35,912 bases of DNA from an uncultured Bacteroidales bacterium (GCA_902800305.1 CADCDP010000029.1:642-36553); one strand, 5' to 3'. Positions 6,569 to 15,325 are shown, numbered from the stretch's first letter. Program-made: numbers and translations. The notes: generated by a model from the letters alone, not told the origin.

Positions 6569-7861
6569 TTATTGGTAGAACTGCTTGAAAGCCTTGATAC
6601 AGTGTTCGTGGTCGATGGTGGCTCCTGTCTCACGCACGCTGTGCATGGCGAGGATGGGATTGCCCATATCGACACCACGAAGGGGTAGGGAGGAGGCGAG
6701 GATGTTGCCGAGGGTGCTACCGCCAGCCACATCGCTGTGGTTGACAAAGCGTTGGCAAGGCACACCGGCTTGTTCGCAGAGTTGTTGAAAGACAGCGGCT
6801 GAGAGGGCATCGCTGGCATACTTCTGAGCTGCATTGAACTTGATGACAGGGCCACCGCCGAGAACGGGATGGTTGGTTGGGTCGTACTTGTCGGAGTAGT
6901 TCGGATGCCATGCGTGGGCATTGTCGGCACTCACCATGAATGCCTTTTCCACGGCACGGTGGAAGTCCTCGGTTGTGCCTCCCTGCGACATGACAACGCG
7001 TTGAATGATGCTTGCAAGGAAGGGACTTCCAGCACCTTGTTTGGTTTGCGAACCCGTTTCTTCGTTGTCGAAAATGGCGAGGATGCGTGTCGCTTCGGAT
7101 GTTCCATCACTTTCGAGGAGGGCGGTGAGTCCTGCATGAACCATCGAGAGGTCATCGAGTCGGCCAGCCGAGATGAACTCGTCATGCACGCCGAATGTGC
7201 AAGCAGGAGTGGTGTCGTAGAGATAGAGGTCGAAGTCGATAATATCCTTTTTGTCCACCTGTAGCTCTTCGGCGATAAGATTGAGCAACATCTGTTTCTT
7301 TTCCAGCTCGTCGGTCACGATACCCAGCAAGGGCAGCATGTCTTTCTGTTTGCTCAGCTTCACCCCATCGTTCACCTCGCGGTTGAAGTGTATGGCGAGG
7401 TTGGGGATTTGGAGCAGGGGACGACGGATGTGGAGCAACTGGGTTGCGGGGTGCATGGCATCGTCGGAACGCAGAATGACTCGACCCGCCAAACTGAGTG
7501 GGCGGTCGAACCACGTGGACATGATAGCTCCTCCGTACAGTTCGGTGTTGAGTTTCGTGATGCCTTGTTCGCAGTAGATTTCGGCGTTGGGCTTAATGCG
7601 GAACGTGGGTGAGTCGCAATGGGCACAGATGACGTGGAAACCAGCTTCGGCAAGGGGACGGCTACCCACGTGGAAAGCATAGATGGACGAACCGTTTTTG
7701 GTAACGTAGAACTTCTGTCCGATCTCGATGGTGCCCAACGGTTCTGCTGGGTCAAGATGCTGATAACCTTGCTTTTCCAGCTGTTCGGCTATGGTCTTTA
7801 CCGCCAAGAAATTGACAGGCGATGCATTGAGAAAGTCGATAAGTGATTCAGTATAATTCAT
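6569..7861 (-). CDS. M18 family aminopeptidase (aspartyl aminopeptidase type)
   Basis: A 430-residue cytosolic metallopeptidase that removes N-terminal residues, typically acidic ones in this family. The ligand set of a dinuclear zinc M18/MH-clan enzyme is visible: His81 in CAHCDSP, Asp236 in GRLDDLS, Glu267/Glu268 in DNEETGS, Asp313 in SADNAHA and His407 in MHSVRETG. The length is normal for the family. No signal peptide is present. It lies 17 bases downstream of the acyl ligase and is probably co-transcribed with it; it ends 14 bases before the hairpin terminator. Confidence 0.92.
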   Translation of the reverse strand: MNYTESLIDFLNASPVNFLAVKTIAEQLEKQGYQHLDPAEPLGTIEIGQKFYVTKNGSSIYAFHVGSRPLAEAGFHVICAHCDSPTFRIKPNAEIYCEQGITKLNTELYGGAIMSTWFDRPLSLAGRVILRSDDAMHPATQLLHIRRPLLQIPNLAIHFNREVNDGVKLSKQKDMLPLLGIVTDELEKKQMLLNLIAEELQVDKKDIIDFDLYLYDTTPACTFGVHDEFISAGRLDDLSMVHAGLTALLESDGTSEATRILAIFDNEETGSQTKQGAGSPFLASIIQRVVMSQGGTTEDFHRAVEKAFMVSADNAHAWHPNYSDKYDPTNHPVLGGGPVIKFNAAQKYASDALSAAVFQQLCEQAGVPCQRFVNHSDVAGGSTLGNILASSLPLRGVDMGNPILAMHSVRETGATIDHEHCIKAFKQFYQ

Positions 7862-7878
7862 GGTGCTTTAAGTGGCTG

Positions 7879-9504
7879 TTAGGTGTAAAGATACCGACGA
7901 ATACTCCGTTTGGGTGTCTTCTCGAACTCCTTGTCCTGCACCTCGATGGCCGAAATGTTGGCAAAGGCTGGAAGGTAGGAGTTGATTTGGCGTTTGTAGG
8001 TGTCGAGCTTCTGGAGGAGACTCTCGCGGGTGAGTCCATGATGCTCCAATGCTGGTTCGCTCACATAGACAAGGGCCACGAGTTTTTCACCTCGCTGCAC
8101 CACAACACTCTCTTCGAAAAGTGTGTGGGTCATAATGGCATCCTCAATTTCCTCTGGATAGACGTTCTGGCCGTTGGCACCAAGCAACATGGTTTTCTTG
8201 CGTCCACGAATGAAGATGTTGCCGTTCTTGTCGATGGTGCCAAGGTCTCCTGTGTGGAGCCAACCTTCTTCGTCGATGGCTTCGAGGGTTTCTTGCTCGT
8301 TTTTGTAGTAGCCGAGCATCACGTTCATACCCTTGGCCAGAATCTCGCCAGGCGTGTGCTGTGGGTCGGGCGAGTCGATGCGGAGTTGCATGCGTGGCAC
8401 TGTCTTTCCGCAGGAACCTTTAGCGAAGAGGTGCCAATCCTCATAGCCAAGGATAGGGCCGCACTCCGTCATGCCGTAGCCGACGGTGTAGGGGAAGTGG
8501 ATGGCATGCAGAAAATCCTCCACCTCTTTGTTGAAGGCTGCACCACCGATGATGCACTCGTAGAAACGTCCACCCAGCGCCGAATAGAGTTTGTTTCGAA
8601 TCTGCCTGTAAACGACCTGCTTGAGCACTGGTATGGCTGTCAAGGCACGGATGTGGCGAGTGCGCAGGATGGGGAAAATCTGCTTTTGTACGATTTTCTC
8701 CAAGATGAGCGGCACGACGATGACCACCACCGGCTTGATGTCGCTGAAGGCTTTGATGACGATGTGGGGAGAGGGGGTCTTGGTGAGGAAATGCACGTGG
8801 CATCCGATGAGGAATTCAAAGAGGAAGTCGAAGGAGAAACCATACATGTGTGCCATCGGGAGTATGGCCAAGGTGCGGTCGCCAGGCCCGAAGTCGAGCA
8901 CTTCGTCGGCGAATTGCATATTGGACCAAATGGAGCGATAGGGCAGCATCACGCCCTTGCTGCGCCCTGTGGAACCGCTGGTGTAGCTGAGCAGGGCGAG
9001 GTCGTCTGGCTTCTCTCGGAAATAATGAATGTCGCCAGGTTGGAGGTCGGTAAAAGCCGTCATGTCGATGGCCAATGGTTCATGGCGCATGGTGAAGTCG
9101 GCGATATTAAGAATGCGTGCCTGAAGCCCGCCAGCATACTTCTCTCCGCAAATGATTAACTTAGCATCGGAATGGTTGTAGATGTTCTGAATCTGCTCGA
9201 TGCTGAACTCCGACAGGATGGGCACCACGATGGCTCCGTAGCTAAAAGCGGCATGGAAGGCAATCGCCCAATGGGCGTGGTTCTTGTCGCACAGGGCTAT
9301 CTTGTTGCCTGGCTCGATGCCTAATTGCTTGAAAAGTTGGTGGAGACGTGCAATCATCTTAGCCACCTCACCGAAGGTGTAGCTTTCTCCTGTGCCATAG
9401 TTCGTGTAAGCTGACAGCTTCCAGTATCTCTGAAACACATGCTCCATCATGCTGAGCACCGAGGGGTCGTTGGGGTTTAATACTCTTAATTTTGCTTTAG
9501 CCAA
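7879..9504 (-). CDS. AMP-forming acyl-CoA synthetase / acyl ligase
   Basis: A 541-residue ANL-superfamily enzyme that activates a carboxylic acid with ATP to an acyl-AMP and probably transfers it to CoA. Motifs in order: the P-loop-like SYTSGSTGRSKG at 173-184, GYGMTE at 342-347, TGD at 418-420, the hinge and signature GRKKTMLLG from 434, and the catalytic lysine of the C-terminal domain in KTPKRS (Lys532). It resembles the long-chain fatty-acid ligase branch, but chain length cannot be judged from motifs. A role on an acyl carrier protein or in lipid salvage is possible. No membrane helix is obvious. It sits between rhaM and the aminopeptidase gene in a minus-strand group. Confidence 0.9.
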   Translation of the reverse strand: MAKAKLRVLNPNDPSVLSMMEHVFQRYWKLSAYTNYGTGESYTFGEVAKMIARLHQLFKQLGIEPGNKIALCDKNHAHWAIAFHAAFSYGAIVVPILSEFSIEQIQNIYNHSDAKLIICGEKYAGGLQARILNIADFTMRHEPLAIDMTAFTDLQPGDIHYFREKPDDLALLSYTSGSTGRSKGVMLPYRSIWSNMQFADEVLDFGPGDRTLAILPMAHMYGFSFDFLFEFLIGCHVHFLTKTPSPHIVIKAFSDIKPVVVIVVPLILEKIVQKQIFPILRTRHIRALTAIPVLKQVVYRQIRNKLYSALGGRFYECIIGGAAFNKEVEDFLHAIHFPYTVGYGMTECGPILGYEDWHLFAKGSCGKTVPRMQLRIDSPDPQHTPGEILAKGMNVMLGYYKNEQETLEAIDEEGWLHTGDLGTIDKNGNIFIRGRKKTMLLGANGQNVYPEEIEDAIMTHTLFEESVVVQRGEKLVALVYVSEPALEHHGLTRESLLQKLDTYKRQINSYLPAFANISAIEVQDKEFEKTPKRSIRRYLYT

Positions 9505-9577
9505 AACTCTTTTCTATTTGAGGTTTACACGATTGTTCACTTTTTCCTTACGAGTAGAGGACAAAATCCCGTTTTCC

Positions 9578-9892
9578 TTAGTCCATGTGGAACATTTCGG
9601 GCAATGGAATGGAGACGGGGCTGTTGTCTGGATTTGTCTCCATGATGTCTGCCATGTAGGCCCACCACTTCTGACAGATTTCTGTGCCACCAAGGTCTTG
9701 ACTGCCGCCTTCGCCCTCCAGCTCTTGGTAGGCAAAGAGAGTGTTGGTGTCTTCGTCAAGATAGATGCTATAGTTGCGCACACCGCTTTCGCTGAGCAAA
9801 GCCTTCAACTCGGGGAACAGGTTAGCGTGGCGGCGTTTGTACTCTTCTTTGCATCCAGGCTTCAGGAACATCTTGAATGCTTCTCTTTTCAT
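9578..9892 (-). CDS. rhaM: L-rhamnose mutarotase
   Basis: A 104-residue protein closely matching RhaM (YiiL), which interconverts the alpha and beta anomers of L-rhamnose. Family hallmarks are the early RRHANLFPEL (with the catalytic His22), NYSIYLDEDTNTLFAY in the middle and WWAYMADIMETNPDNSP near the end, at normal full length. No other rhamnose gene (rhaA, rhaB, rhaD, rhaT) is in the window, so it is displaced from a catabolic cluster or acts alone. It is 73 bases upstream of the acyl ligase and 30 bases downstream of the DUF2027-like gene. Confidence 0.92.
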   Translation of the reverse strand: MKREAFKMFLKPGCKEEYKRRHANLFPELKALLSESGVRNYSIYLDEDTNTLFAYQELEGEGGSQDLGGTEICQKWWAYMADIMETNPDNSPVSIPLPEMFHMD

Positions 9893-9922
9893 GAGGTTAG
9901 TTGTTTTAAGTTAGTTCTGTAA

Positions 9923-10456
9923 TTATAGTATTTGTAGTTCTTCGATGTTTTTGGAGAGATTGTTTTCTGCAGATTTTTCTTGTTTCTTGGGGAAGTGCTG
10001 CTTGTTCTGACGGGACATCAACTTTTCGTTCTTCCTCAGATTGTTTTCCGCTTCCAACCGTGCCACACGTGCTTCAAGTTTTTGGAGGGCCATTTCGAGT
10101 CGTACAATGCGTGCTTCGAGATTTTCGTCAATTTCTTCTTCTTCGATGGGCGCAACGGTTTTCGTCATGAGATATTCCTTCCCGTTGAGGCTCTGCTGTT
10201 CTTCGGAACTTTTCTTCACAGGTTTTGTGGCTCGTTCAGTCTCCTTGACAGGGAATGTGCCATATTCGATTTTGGGGGCAGGTTGAGAAGGCTGGGACTT
10301 GGGGGCATCCTCTTCGATAACCACCACCTCGTTTTGGGGAACGGGTACGTCGAATCCATCTTCGTCCTCCACCAGCACGATGCCTCCTGGACGGAAAGCT
10401 ATTACTTTTCCCCCTCCTACATCGTTCAAAAATCTTACTTTATCACCGATATTCAT
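9923..10456 (-). CDS. DUF2027-like N-terminal domain protein with coiled coil, lacking Smr domain
   Basis: The 177-residue protein opens with MNIGDKVRFLNDVGGGKVIA and EDEDGFDVPVP, an SH3/KOW-like fold typical of the N-terminus of DUF2027 proteins. Those I know in Bacteroidota continue through a second domain into a C-terminal Smr (MutS2-related) nuclease-like domain. Here neither is present. After a low-complexity linker there is a coiled coil at about residues 108-142 with regular leucines (LEARIVRLEMALQKLEARVA) and a lysine-rich tail. It may be a shortened paralogue or a distinct adaptor protein. It is first in a probable minus-strand group with rhaM and has a divergent promoter upstream. 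Confidence 0.7.
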   Translation of the reverse strand: MNIGDKVRFLNDVGGGKVIAFRPGGIVLVEDEDGFDVPVPQNEVVVIEEDAPKSQPSQPAPKIEYGTFPVKETERATKPVKKSSEEQQSLNGKEYLMTKTVAPIEEEEIDENLEARIVRLEMALQKLEARVARLEAENNLRKNEKLMSRQNKQHFPKKQEKSAENNLSKNIEELQIL

Positions 10457-10480
10457 GCTTATAAATTATGTTTTGACATG

Positions 10481-10510
10481 CAAATATAGTGAAAATGTGA
10501 TAAGAACAAA
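10481..10510 (-). promoter_or_regulatory. Promoter for the DUF2027-like gene group
   Basis: On the minus strand: TTTG (10510-10507), an 18-base spacer, then TATATTTG (10488-10481). It lies 25 bases upstream of the start codon at 10456 and back-to-back with a possible plus-strand promoter. Confidence 0.55.
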
Positions 10511-10520
10511 AAAAATATGC

Positions 10521-10528
10521 TAACTTTG
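10521..10528 (+). promoter_or_regulatory. Possible -7 element for the 10603 gene
   Basis: TAACTTTG matches TAnnTTTG and is 74 bases upstream of the start. The expected TTG at about 10498 is missing, so support is partial. Confidence 0.35.
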
Positions 10529-10602
10529 CATCGTTTTTCGTGCAAGAGAATACTTCGTCAATACGGATTTTGACTTTCCGCGTGCGTCTATATATATAAA
10601 TA

Positions 10603-11151
10603 ATGTGTATGAAGAGAAACTATTATCGCATAGCTTTTGAAAGGTATTTCAGTACTCCTGTCCCTTACTTCTTGCTGGGGGCAGTGCCGCTCATGGTGTA
10701 TGGCTATTATGAAAATGACTTCTGTTTTTGGACGGGAATGGTGTTGACGGTGGGGCTTTTGGTGCTCAACCATTTTCTAATGTATTCATTGACGAATACT
10801 TTCGGGCTGTATGCGACGAGGAAACAGGTCGAATATGTGACGAACTTTGTTTCTGGCGGCAGTAAGGTCTTTTCGAAACAGGAAAGCGAGCAGCTGTTGG
10901 ATATGATGGCAAACCAGATGGGGAATAATCGTATCTGCATAGACGATTATATCAACTACATCAATCATCAGTTGGAGGAGAAGGCCAACAATGGCAGTGC
11001 AGAGGCGATTTATTGGCTGGGCATTTATCACCGTCTGTTGGGTGAAGCGGAAAACCACAACTCTGTGGCGCGTGAACTGATTGAAAAATCTGCCAATATG
11101 GGTTTTGAACGTGCTAAGAAATTGCAAGAACGGGCAAAAAAGTGGGCTTAA
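10603..11151 (+). CDS. Membrane protein with Sel1-like repeat region
   Basis: A 182-residue protein not recognised at family level. Two hydrophobic segments lie at about residues 19-34 and 39-65, connected by a short loop (YYENDF), so the protein is probably anchored as a helical hairpin with both ends in the cytoplasm. The C-terminal half is soluble and ends with features of a Sel1/TPR-type helical repeat (GSAEAIYWLGIYHRLL, then LIEKSANMGFERAKKLQE). Such repeats usually mediate protein contacts. An alternative ATG at 10609 is equally plausible. It is a single gene ahead of the rpsU promoter. Confidence 0.75.
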   Translation: MCMKRNYYRIAFERYFSTPVPYFLLGAVPLMVYGYYENDFCFWTGMVLTVGLLVLNHFLMYSLTNTFGLYATRKQVEYVTNFVSGGSKVFSKQESEQLLDMMANQMGNNRICIDDYINYINHQLEEKANNGSAEAIYWLGIYHRLLGEAENHNSVARELIEKSANMGFERAKKLQERAKKWA

Positions 11152-11183
11152 AGGGAGGTTTTTATGAAAAAAATGGCATAAAG

Positions 11184-11215
11184 TTTTGCCATTAAAGAAA
11201 TTTGCCGTAATTTTG
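11184..11215 (+). promoter_or_regulatory. Promoter for rpsU
   Basis: TTTG at 11184-11187, a 20-base spacer, and TAATTTTG at 11208-11215. This fits the Bacteroidota sigma factor consensus with ideal spacing. A 60-base leader precedes rpsU. Confidence 0.65.
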
Positions 11216-11282
11216 CCGACCGTTGGGAAAATCCCGACGGTTCATTTATTAAATTATCAACATTTTCAAAAAAAGAATTGTA

Positions 11283-11474
11283 ATGATTATTGTACCTGTA
11301 AAAGAAGGTGAGAACATTGAGAGAGCTCTCAAGAAGTTCAAAAGAAAGGCCGAAAAAACTGGCATCATCAAGGAAGTTCGTACTCGCAAACAGTTTGACA
11401 AGCCATCTGTTGTGAAGCGTATCAAGATGCAACATGCCATTTACGTGAACAAACTCCGTCAGGAAGAGGAGTAA
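11283..11474 (+). CDS. rpsU: Small ribosomal subunit protein bS21
   Basis: Sixty-three residues, the usual length. It begins MIIVPVKEGENIERALKKFK, the classic bS21 start, and has the basic RKAEKTGIIKEVRTRKQF region that contacts 16S rRNA near the 3' end. In Bacteroidota S21 lies near the anti-Shine-Dalgarno sequence, in keeping with the weak use of such sites in this phylum. It is the first gene of the translation cluster and has its own promoter. Confidence 0.97.
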   Translation: MIIVPVKEGENIERALKKFKRKAEKTGIIKEVRTRKQFDKPSVVKRIKMQHAIYVNKLRQEEE

Positions 11475-11598
11475 AGGCTCAAAAAAGGCAAAAACTCTTG
11501 CTGAAAAGAGAAAATTAAGAAAGAAAATAGATTTTTCAGTCGAAAAATTTTGCCAATTGGCTAAAATGTCCTATATTAGTCGCTGAAAACGATGAAAT

Positions 11599-12492
11599 AT
11601 GGAAATGTGGACTGATTCTTTTCTGGAATATCTCAAGTCTGAGCGGAATGATTCATCGCTGACGGTGGAAGCATACGCGAAAGACTTGGCGGAGTTTCAA
11701 AATTTTCTGGAAGAGCAAGACCCAGACAGCAGATGGGGGGCTGTGGAAGCCGCCGATGTGAGGGAATGGGTCATTTATATGCTGGATGAACAGCGTATGT
11801 CATCCTCTTCCGTGAACAGAAAATTGAGTGCTCTCAGAACATTCTACAAGTATTTGCGTAGGATGGGATGGGTAAGCATAAATCCTATGGAGAAGGTCGT
11901 CGCTCCGAAAAAAAAACGCCCATTACCCTATTTCGTAAGGGAGAAGGACATGGACAAACTGTTGGAGATATCCAACGAAGACCGTTCTTTCAAGGGCATA
12001 CGCGACAGGCTTATCTTGATGATGTTCTATGAGACAGGAATTAGACGAGCAGAATTGCTGGGCATGACAGATTCAAGTGTGGATTTGAAGGCACAGCAGG
12101 TCAAGGTGACAGGCAAGCGCAACAAACAGCGTATTATCCCGTTTGGTGAGGAGCTGGGAAGTGAGATTGAAGCCTATATGAGTGTTCGTGACGAAACTTT
12201 GGGCTTGAAAACGTACCAAGCTTTGTTCGTAACCGAAAAGGGGAATGCGATGACTGAATCACAAGTGACGAAAGTCGTGAAAGATAATCTTTCGAAAGTG
12301 ACTACCATCAAAAAAAGAAGTCCACATGTGCTTCGTCACTCGTTTGCCACAGCAATGTTAAACAATCATGCTGATTTGACTTCCATACAGAAGTTGCTGG
12401 GGCATGAGAGCGTGGCTACCACCGAGATTTACACACATGTTTCATTCGAAGAATTAAAGAATGTATATAAGAACGCGCATCCGCGTAAGTAA
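11599..12492 (+). CDS. Xer-type tyrosine recombinase
   Basis: The 297-residue protein has an N-terminal SAM-like core-binding domain (about 1-85) and a C-terminal catalytic domain. The full active-site set is visible: Arg149 in ETGIRRAEL, Lys173 in VTGKRNKQR, His243 and Arg246 in HVLRHS, His269 in LGHES and the nucleophile Tyr278 in TTEIYTH. Length and motifs match the chromosomal XerC/XerD family rather than phage integrases. Its place between rpsU and hpf is, as I recall, a fixed arrangement in Bacteroidales, so it is core rather than mobile. Whether it is the XerC or XerD partner cannot be settled here. ATG codons at 11599 and 11605 are both possible. Confidence 0.9.
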   Translation: MEMWTDSFLEYLKSERNDSSLTVEAYAKDLAEFQNFLEEQDPDSRWGAVEAADVREWVIYMLDEQRMSSSSVNRKLSALRTFYKYLRRMGWVSINPMEKVVAPKKKRPLPYFVREKDMDKLLEISNEDRSFKGIRDRLILMMFYETGIRRAELLGMTDSSVDLKAQQVKVTGKRNKQRIIPFGEELGSEIEAYMSVRDETLGLKTYQALFVTEKGNAMTESQVTKVVKDNLSKVTTIKKRSPHVLRHSFATAMLNNHADLTSIQKLLGHESVATTEIYTHVSFEELKNVYKNAHPRK

Positions 12493-12522
12493 AAATATTG
12501 TTCAACTAAAAAATCAGTGACT

Positions 12523-12822
12523 ATGGACATTAACATTAAGGCAATTAAGTTCGACGCAACGGAAAAGCTACAAGAGTTTATTCAGAAGAAAGTTGGGAAA
12601 CTGGATAAGTATTGTAGCGATATAAGGAAAGTAGAGGTGTCACTCAAGGTCGTCAAGCCAGAAACGGCAATGAACAAGCAAGCGAGTTTGACTGTATCGC
12701 TCCCAGGAACGGAATTGTTCGCCGACAAAACTTGCGACACATTTGAAGAAGCAATCATGGAATCTTTGGCTGCAATTGAAAAACAGCTGGGGAAATATAA
12801 AGAAAAACAGACAAATCTCTAA
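12523..12822 (+). CDS. hpf: Ribosome hibernation-promoting factor, short form
   Basis: Ninety-nine residues with the HPF/YfiA fold: MDINIKAIKFDATEKLQEFI, then KVGKLDKYCSDI and a beta strand with VEVSLKVVKPETAMNKQA. It binds the 30S decoding region to store inactive ribosomes. The C-terminal dimerisation domain of long HPF is absent, so this is the short form. I placed the start at the ATG at 12523; an in-frame GTG at 12517 adds only two residues. It sits 30 bases downstream of the Xer gene and is probably co-transcribed. Confidence 0.92.
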   Translation: MDINIKAIKFDATEKLQEFIQKKVGKLDKYCSDIRKVEVSLKVVKPETAMNKQASLTVSLPGTELFADKTCDTFEEAIMESLAAIEKQLGKYKEKQTNL

Positions 12823-12840
12823 AAAAAGTCTGTAAAAAGT

Positions 12841-12870
12841 TTTGCATTTGAAAAATAATGCCTAAATTTG
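12841..12870 (+). promoter_or_regulatory. Promoter of the tRNA-Thr/tuf operon
   Basis: TTTG at 12841-12844, an 18-base spacer, and TAAATTTG at 12863-12870, 42 bases before the first tRNA. It probably drives the two tRNA-Thr genes, tuf and beyond. Confidence 0.6.
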
Positions 12871-12912
12871 CACCCGTTTCGCACGGATTCGTCTGTGCGA
12901 AGGGTTTTATAA

Positions 12913-12986
12913 GCCTCTTTAGCTCAGTTGGCCAGAGCACGTGATTTGTAATCTCGGGGTCGTTGGTTCGAATCCGACAAGAGGCT
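12913..12986 (+). tRNA. tRNA-Thr (TGT)
   Basis: The acceptor arms GCCTCTT and AAGAGGC pair exactly, the D-arm AGCTCAGTTGG and the T-loop GGTTCGAATCC are standard, and the anticodon loop TTTGTAA gives TGT, reading ACA. The CCA tail is not encoded. The anticodon stem has one T-T mismatch, which I recall as tolerated in this tRNA in the group. Confidence 0.95.
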
Positions 12987-13001
12987 CAAACAAAGGATGA
13001 T

Positions 13002-13073
<72 letters not shown>

Positions 13074-13156
13074 CTTTCCTTGTAAGCGTTCTTTCCAAAC
13101 GTGTTAAAGAGAAAATAGAAAAATAAGTAATAACTCTAAAGAATAATTTTTTACCT

Positions 13157-14344
13157 ATGGCAAAAGAAACATTCGTCCGTACCAAACCTCATGTTAATAT
13201 TGGTACAATCGGTCACGTTGACCACGGTAAGACTACTCTTACTGCTGCTATCTCTAAGGTTCTTCACGAAAAGGGCTTCGGCTCTGAGGAAGTTAAGTCT
13301 TTCGATCAGATTGACAATGCTCCAGAAGAGAAGGAGCGTGGTATCACTATCAACACTGCTCACATCGAGTATGAAACAGCTAACCGTCACTACGCTCACG
13401 TTGACTGTCCTGGACACGCCGACTATGTGAAGAACATGGTAACTGGTGCTGCTCAGATGGACGGTGCTATCATCGTGGTTGCTGCTACTGATGGTCCTAT
13501 GCCACAGACTCGTGAGCACATCCTTCTTGCTCGTCAGGTGAACGTACCTCGTCTTGTTGTGTTCATGAACAAGTGTGACATGGTTGACGATGAGGAAATG
13601 CTTGAGCTTGTTGAGATGGATATGCAGGATCTTCTTGCTCAGTATGACTTCGAGGCTGAGACTCCTATCATCCGTGGTTCTGCTCTTGGTGCTCTCAACG
13701 GCGTTCCAGAGTGGGAAGACAAGGTGATGGAACTCATGGACGCTTGCGACACTTGGATTCAGGAGCCTGTTCGTGACGTTGATAAGCCATTCTTGATGCC
13801 TGTTGAGGACGTGTTCTCTATCACAGGTCGTGGTACAGTGGCTACAGGTCGTATCGAGACTGGTGTTGTGAAGGTTGGTGACGAAGTTCAGCTTCTCGGT
13901 CTTGGTGAAGACGCTAAGTCTGTCGTTACAGGTGTCGAGATGTTCCGCAAGATTCTTCCAGAAGGTATGGCTGGTGACAACGTGGGTCTCCTCCTCCGTG
14001 GTATCGATAAGAAGGAAGTGAAGCGCGGTATGGTGATCACTCATCCGGGTGTTATCACTCCTCACAAGGGCTTCAAGGCTTCTATCTACGTGCTGAAGAA
14101 GGAAGAAGGTGGTCGTCACACTCCATTCAAGAATCACTATCGTCCACAGTTCTACCTCCGTACAATGGACTGTACTGGTGAAATCTCTCTCCCAGACGGA
14201 GTAGAAATGGTGATGCCAGGTGACAACGTTGAGATTAAGGTTGAACTCATCTACCCAGTTGCTATCAACGTCGGTCTTCGCTTCGCTATCCGTGAAGGTG
14301 GTCGTACCGTTGGTTCTGGTCAGATTACTGAAGTGTTCGATTAA
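13157..14344 (+). CDS. tuf: Elongation factor Tu
   Basis: A 395-residue GTPase that carries aminoacyl-tRNA to the ribosome. The G motifs are intact: GHVDHGKT near residue 19, the switch region with [14 protein letters not shown], and NKCD. Domain 2 ([13 protein letters not shown]) and domain 3 (ending [10 protein letters not shown]) follow. Codon use is strongly biased (many GGT, GCT, CGT codons), as expected for a very highly expressed gene. That bias is also why a long antisense frame appears opposite it. It lies downstream of two tRNA-Thr genes and upstream of tRNA-Trp and secE. Confidence 0.99.
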   Translation: MAKETFVRTKPHVNIGTIGHVDHGKTTLTAAISKVLHEKGFGSEEVKSFDQIDNAPEEKERGITINTAHIEYETANRHYAHVDCPGHADYVKNMVTGAAQMDGAIIVVAATDGPMPQTREHILLARQVNVPRLVVFMNKCDMVDDEEMLELVEMDMQDLLAQYDFEAETPIIRGSALGALNGVPEWEDKVMELMDACDTWIQEPVRDVDKPFLMPVEDVFSITGRGTVATGRIETGVVKVGDEVQLLGLGEDAKSVVTGVEMFRKILPEGMAGDNVGLLLRGIDKKEVKRGMVITHPGVITPHKGFKASIYVLKKEEGGRHTPFKNHYRPQFYLRTMDCTGEISLPDGVEMVMPGDNVEIKVELIYPVAINVGLRFAIREGGRTVGSGQITEVFD

Positions 14345-14369
14345 TCTATTGGTTACATACACGAGAAAT

Positions 14370-14400
14370 GGTGTCAGGCAGCAATCTGTTGCTTGACACC
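14370..14400 (+). other. Hairpin between tuf and tRNA-Trp
   Basis: GGTGTCA (14370-14376) pairs with TGACACC (14394-14400), with additional inner pairing (GCA/TGC). No T-tract follows, so it is not an ordinary terminator. It may be a transcript processing or stability element between the tuf mRNA and the tRNA. Confidence 0.5.
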
Positions 14401-14406
14401 AAATCT

Positions 14407-14479
14407 ACGGGAATAGCTCAGTTGGCAGAGCACTGGTCTCCAAAACCAGGTGTCGGGAGTTCGAGCCTCTCTTCCCGTG
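14407..14479 (+). tRNA. tRNA-Trp (CCA)
   Basis: Acceptor arms ACGGGAA and TTCCCGT, D-arm AGCTCAGTTGG, anticodon stem CTGGT/ACCAG with loop CTCCAAA (anticodon CCA), and a discriminator G. CCA is not encoded at the end. Its position between tuf and secE is, as I recall, characteristic of Bacteroidales. Confidence 0.96.
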
Positions 14480-14495
14480 CAAATCATGTAAGAAT

Positions 14496-14690
14496 ATGAA
14501 TAGTATAATCACATATTGCAAAGAATCTTACGATGAACTTGTCCACAAGGTAACTTGGCCGACAAACAAAGAGTTGACTTCGCAGGCGATACTTGTTTTA
14601 TCAGCTTCCATCATTATCGCACTGCTGGTCTTTGTCGTAGACACTGCTTTCGAGAAGCTTATGGGGCTTGTTTATTCACTCTTTAATTAA
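14496..14690 (+). CDS. secE: Preprotein translocase subunit SecE
   Basis: Sixty-four residues: an amphipathic N-terminal helix with the conserved [10 protein letters not shown], followed by one membrane-spanning helix (about residues 30-52). This is the short single-helix form. It clamps SecY in the inner-membrane SecYEG channel. It lies 16 bases after tRNA-Trp and 14 bases before nusG. Confidence 0.96.
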   Translation: MNSIITYCKESYDELVHKVTWPTNKELTSQAILVLSASIIIALLVFVVDTAFEKLMGLVYSLFN

Positions 14691-14704
14691 ATAATGAGAG
14701 GAAT

Positions 14705-15325
14705 ATGGCAGAATCAGAAGTAAGAATTGATGAGAAGACAGGTCTGAAGATTTTGGCGAAAAAATCGAAGGAGACACCTGTACTGAGGTGGTATGTCTTA
14801 AAAGCTATTAGTGGTAAAGAAGCTTCAGTCAAGGAATACATTGAACTCGACATGAAGAACCATGGCTATGAAGACAGAGTAGCTCAAGTTCTCATCCCTC
14901 AAGAAAATGTAATCAAGGTGGGCGCAAACAACAAGCGTGTGCCTGTGAAGAGAAATCTTCTGCCTGGTTATGTTTTAGTAGAGGCTGCTCTCGATGGCGA
15001 AATTACGCACATGCTTCGCAATACTCCGAATGTCCTTGGATTTCTGGGTGGCACAGACAAACCTTCTCCTGTTCGTCAGGCAGAGGTAAACAGAATGCTT
15101 GGCCTCGGAACGGAAGAGGATGTGGAAGTTGCGGAACCGATTGTCAAAGTTGATTTCTTGGTAGGTGAGTCTGTCAAAGTAAATGATGGTCCATTTACTG
15201 GTTTCGATGGTATCATCGAAGAAGTCAATGTTGACAAGCAGAAGCTCAAAGTGTCTGTCAAGATATTCGGAAGGGTTACCCCTCTTGAATTGAGCTTTAC
15301 ACAAGTTTCAAAAGAACTCGCTTGA
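14705..15325 (+). CDS. nusG: Transcription elongation and antitermination factor NusG
   Basis: A 206-residue protein. After a charged N-terminal tail (about 25 residues, longer than in E. coli), the NGN domain starts at [12 protein letters not shown] and includes [13 protein letters not shown]. The KOW domain is near residues 150-205 with [20 protein letters not shown]. It binds RNA polymerase over the cleft and couples it to Rho and the ribosome. Being next to secE and the L11 operon is the standard arrangement. Confidence 0.96.
   Translation: MAESEVRIDEKTGLKILAKKSKETPVLRWYVLKAISGKEASVKEYIELDMKNHGYEDRVAQVLIPQENVIKVGANNKRVPVKRNLLPGYVLVEAALDGEITHMLRNTPNVLGFLGGTDKPSPVRQAEVNRMLGLGTEEDVEVAEPIVKVDFLVGESVKVNDGPFTGFDGIIEEVNVDKQKLKVSVKIFGRVTPLELSFTQVSKELA

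Noticed and set aside
7843..9159. 438-codon plus-strand open frame opposite the acyl ligase
   Set aside because: The minus strand encodes all ANL motifs here; the plus frame is His/Val/Glu-rich noise.
11599..12492. Tyrosine recombinase as the integrase of a mobile element
   Set aside because: It is a Xer-length protein within a conserved translation gene block, with no attachment sites or element genes around it.
13151..14362. 403-codon minus-strand open frame opposite tuf
   Set aside because: It mirrors the strongly biased codon use of tuf; the translation is His/Thr/Ser-rich low-complexity and unlike a protein family.
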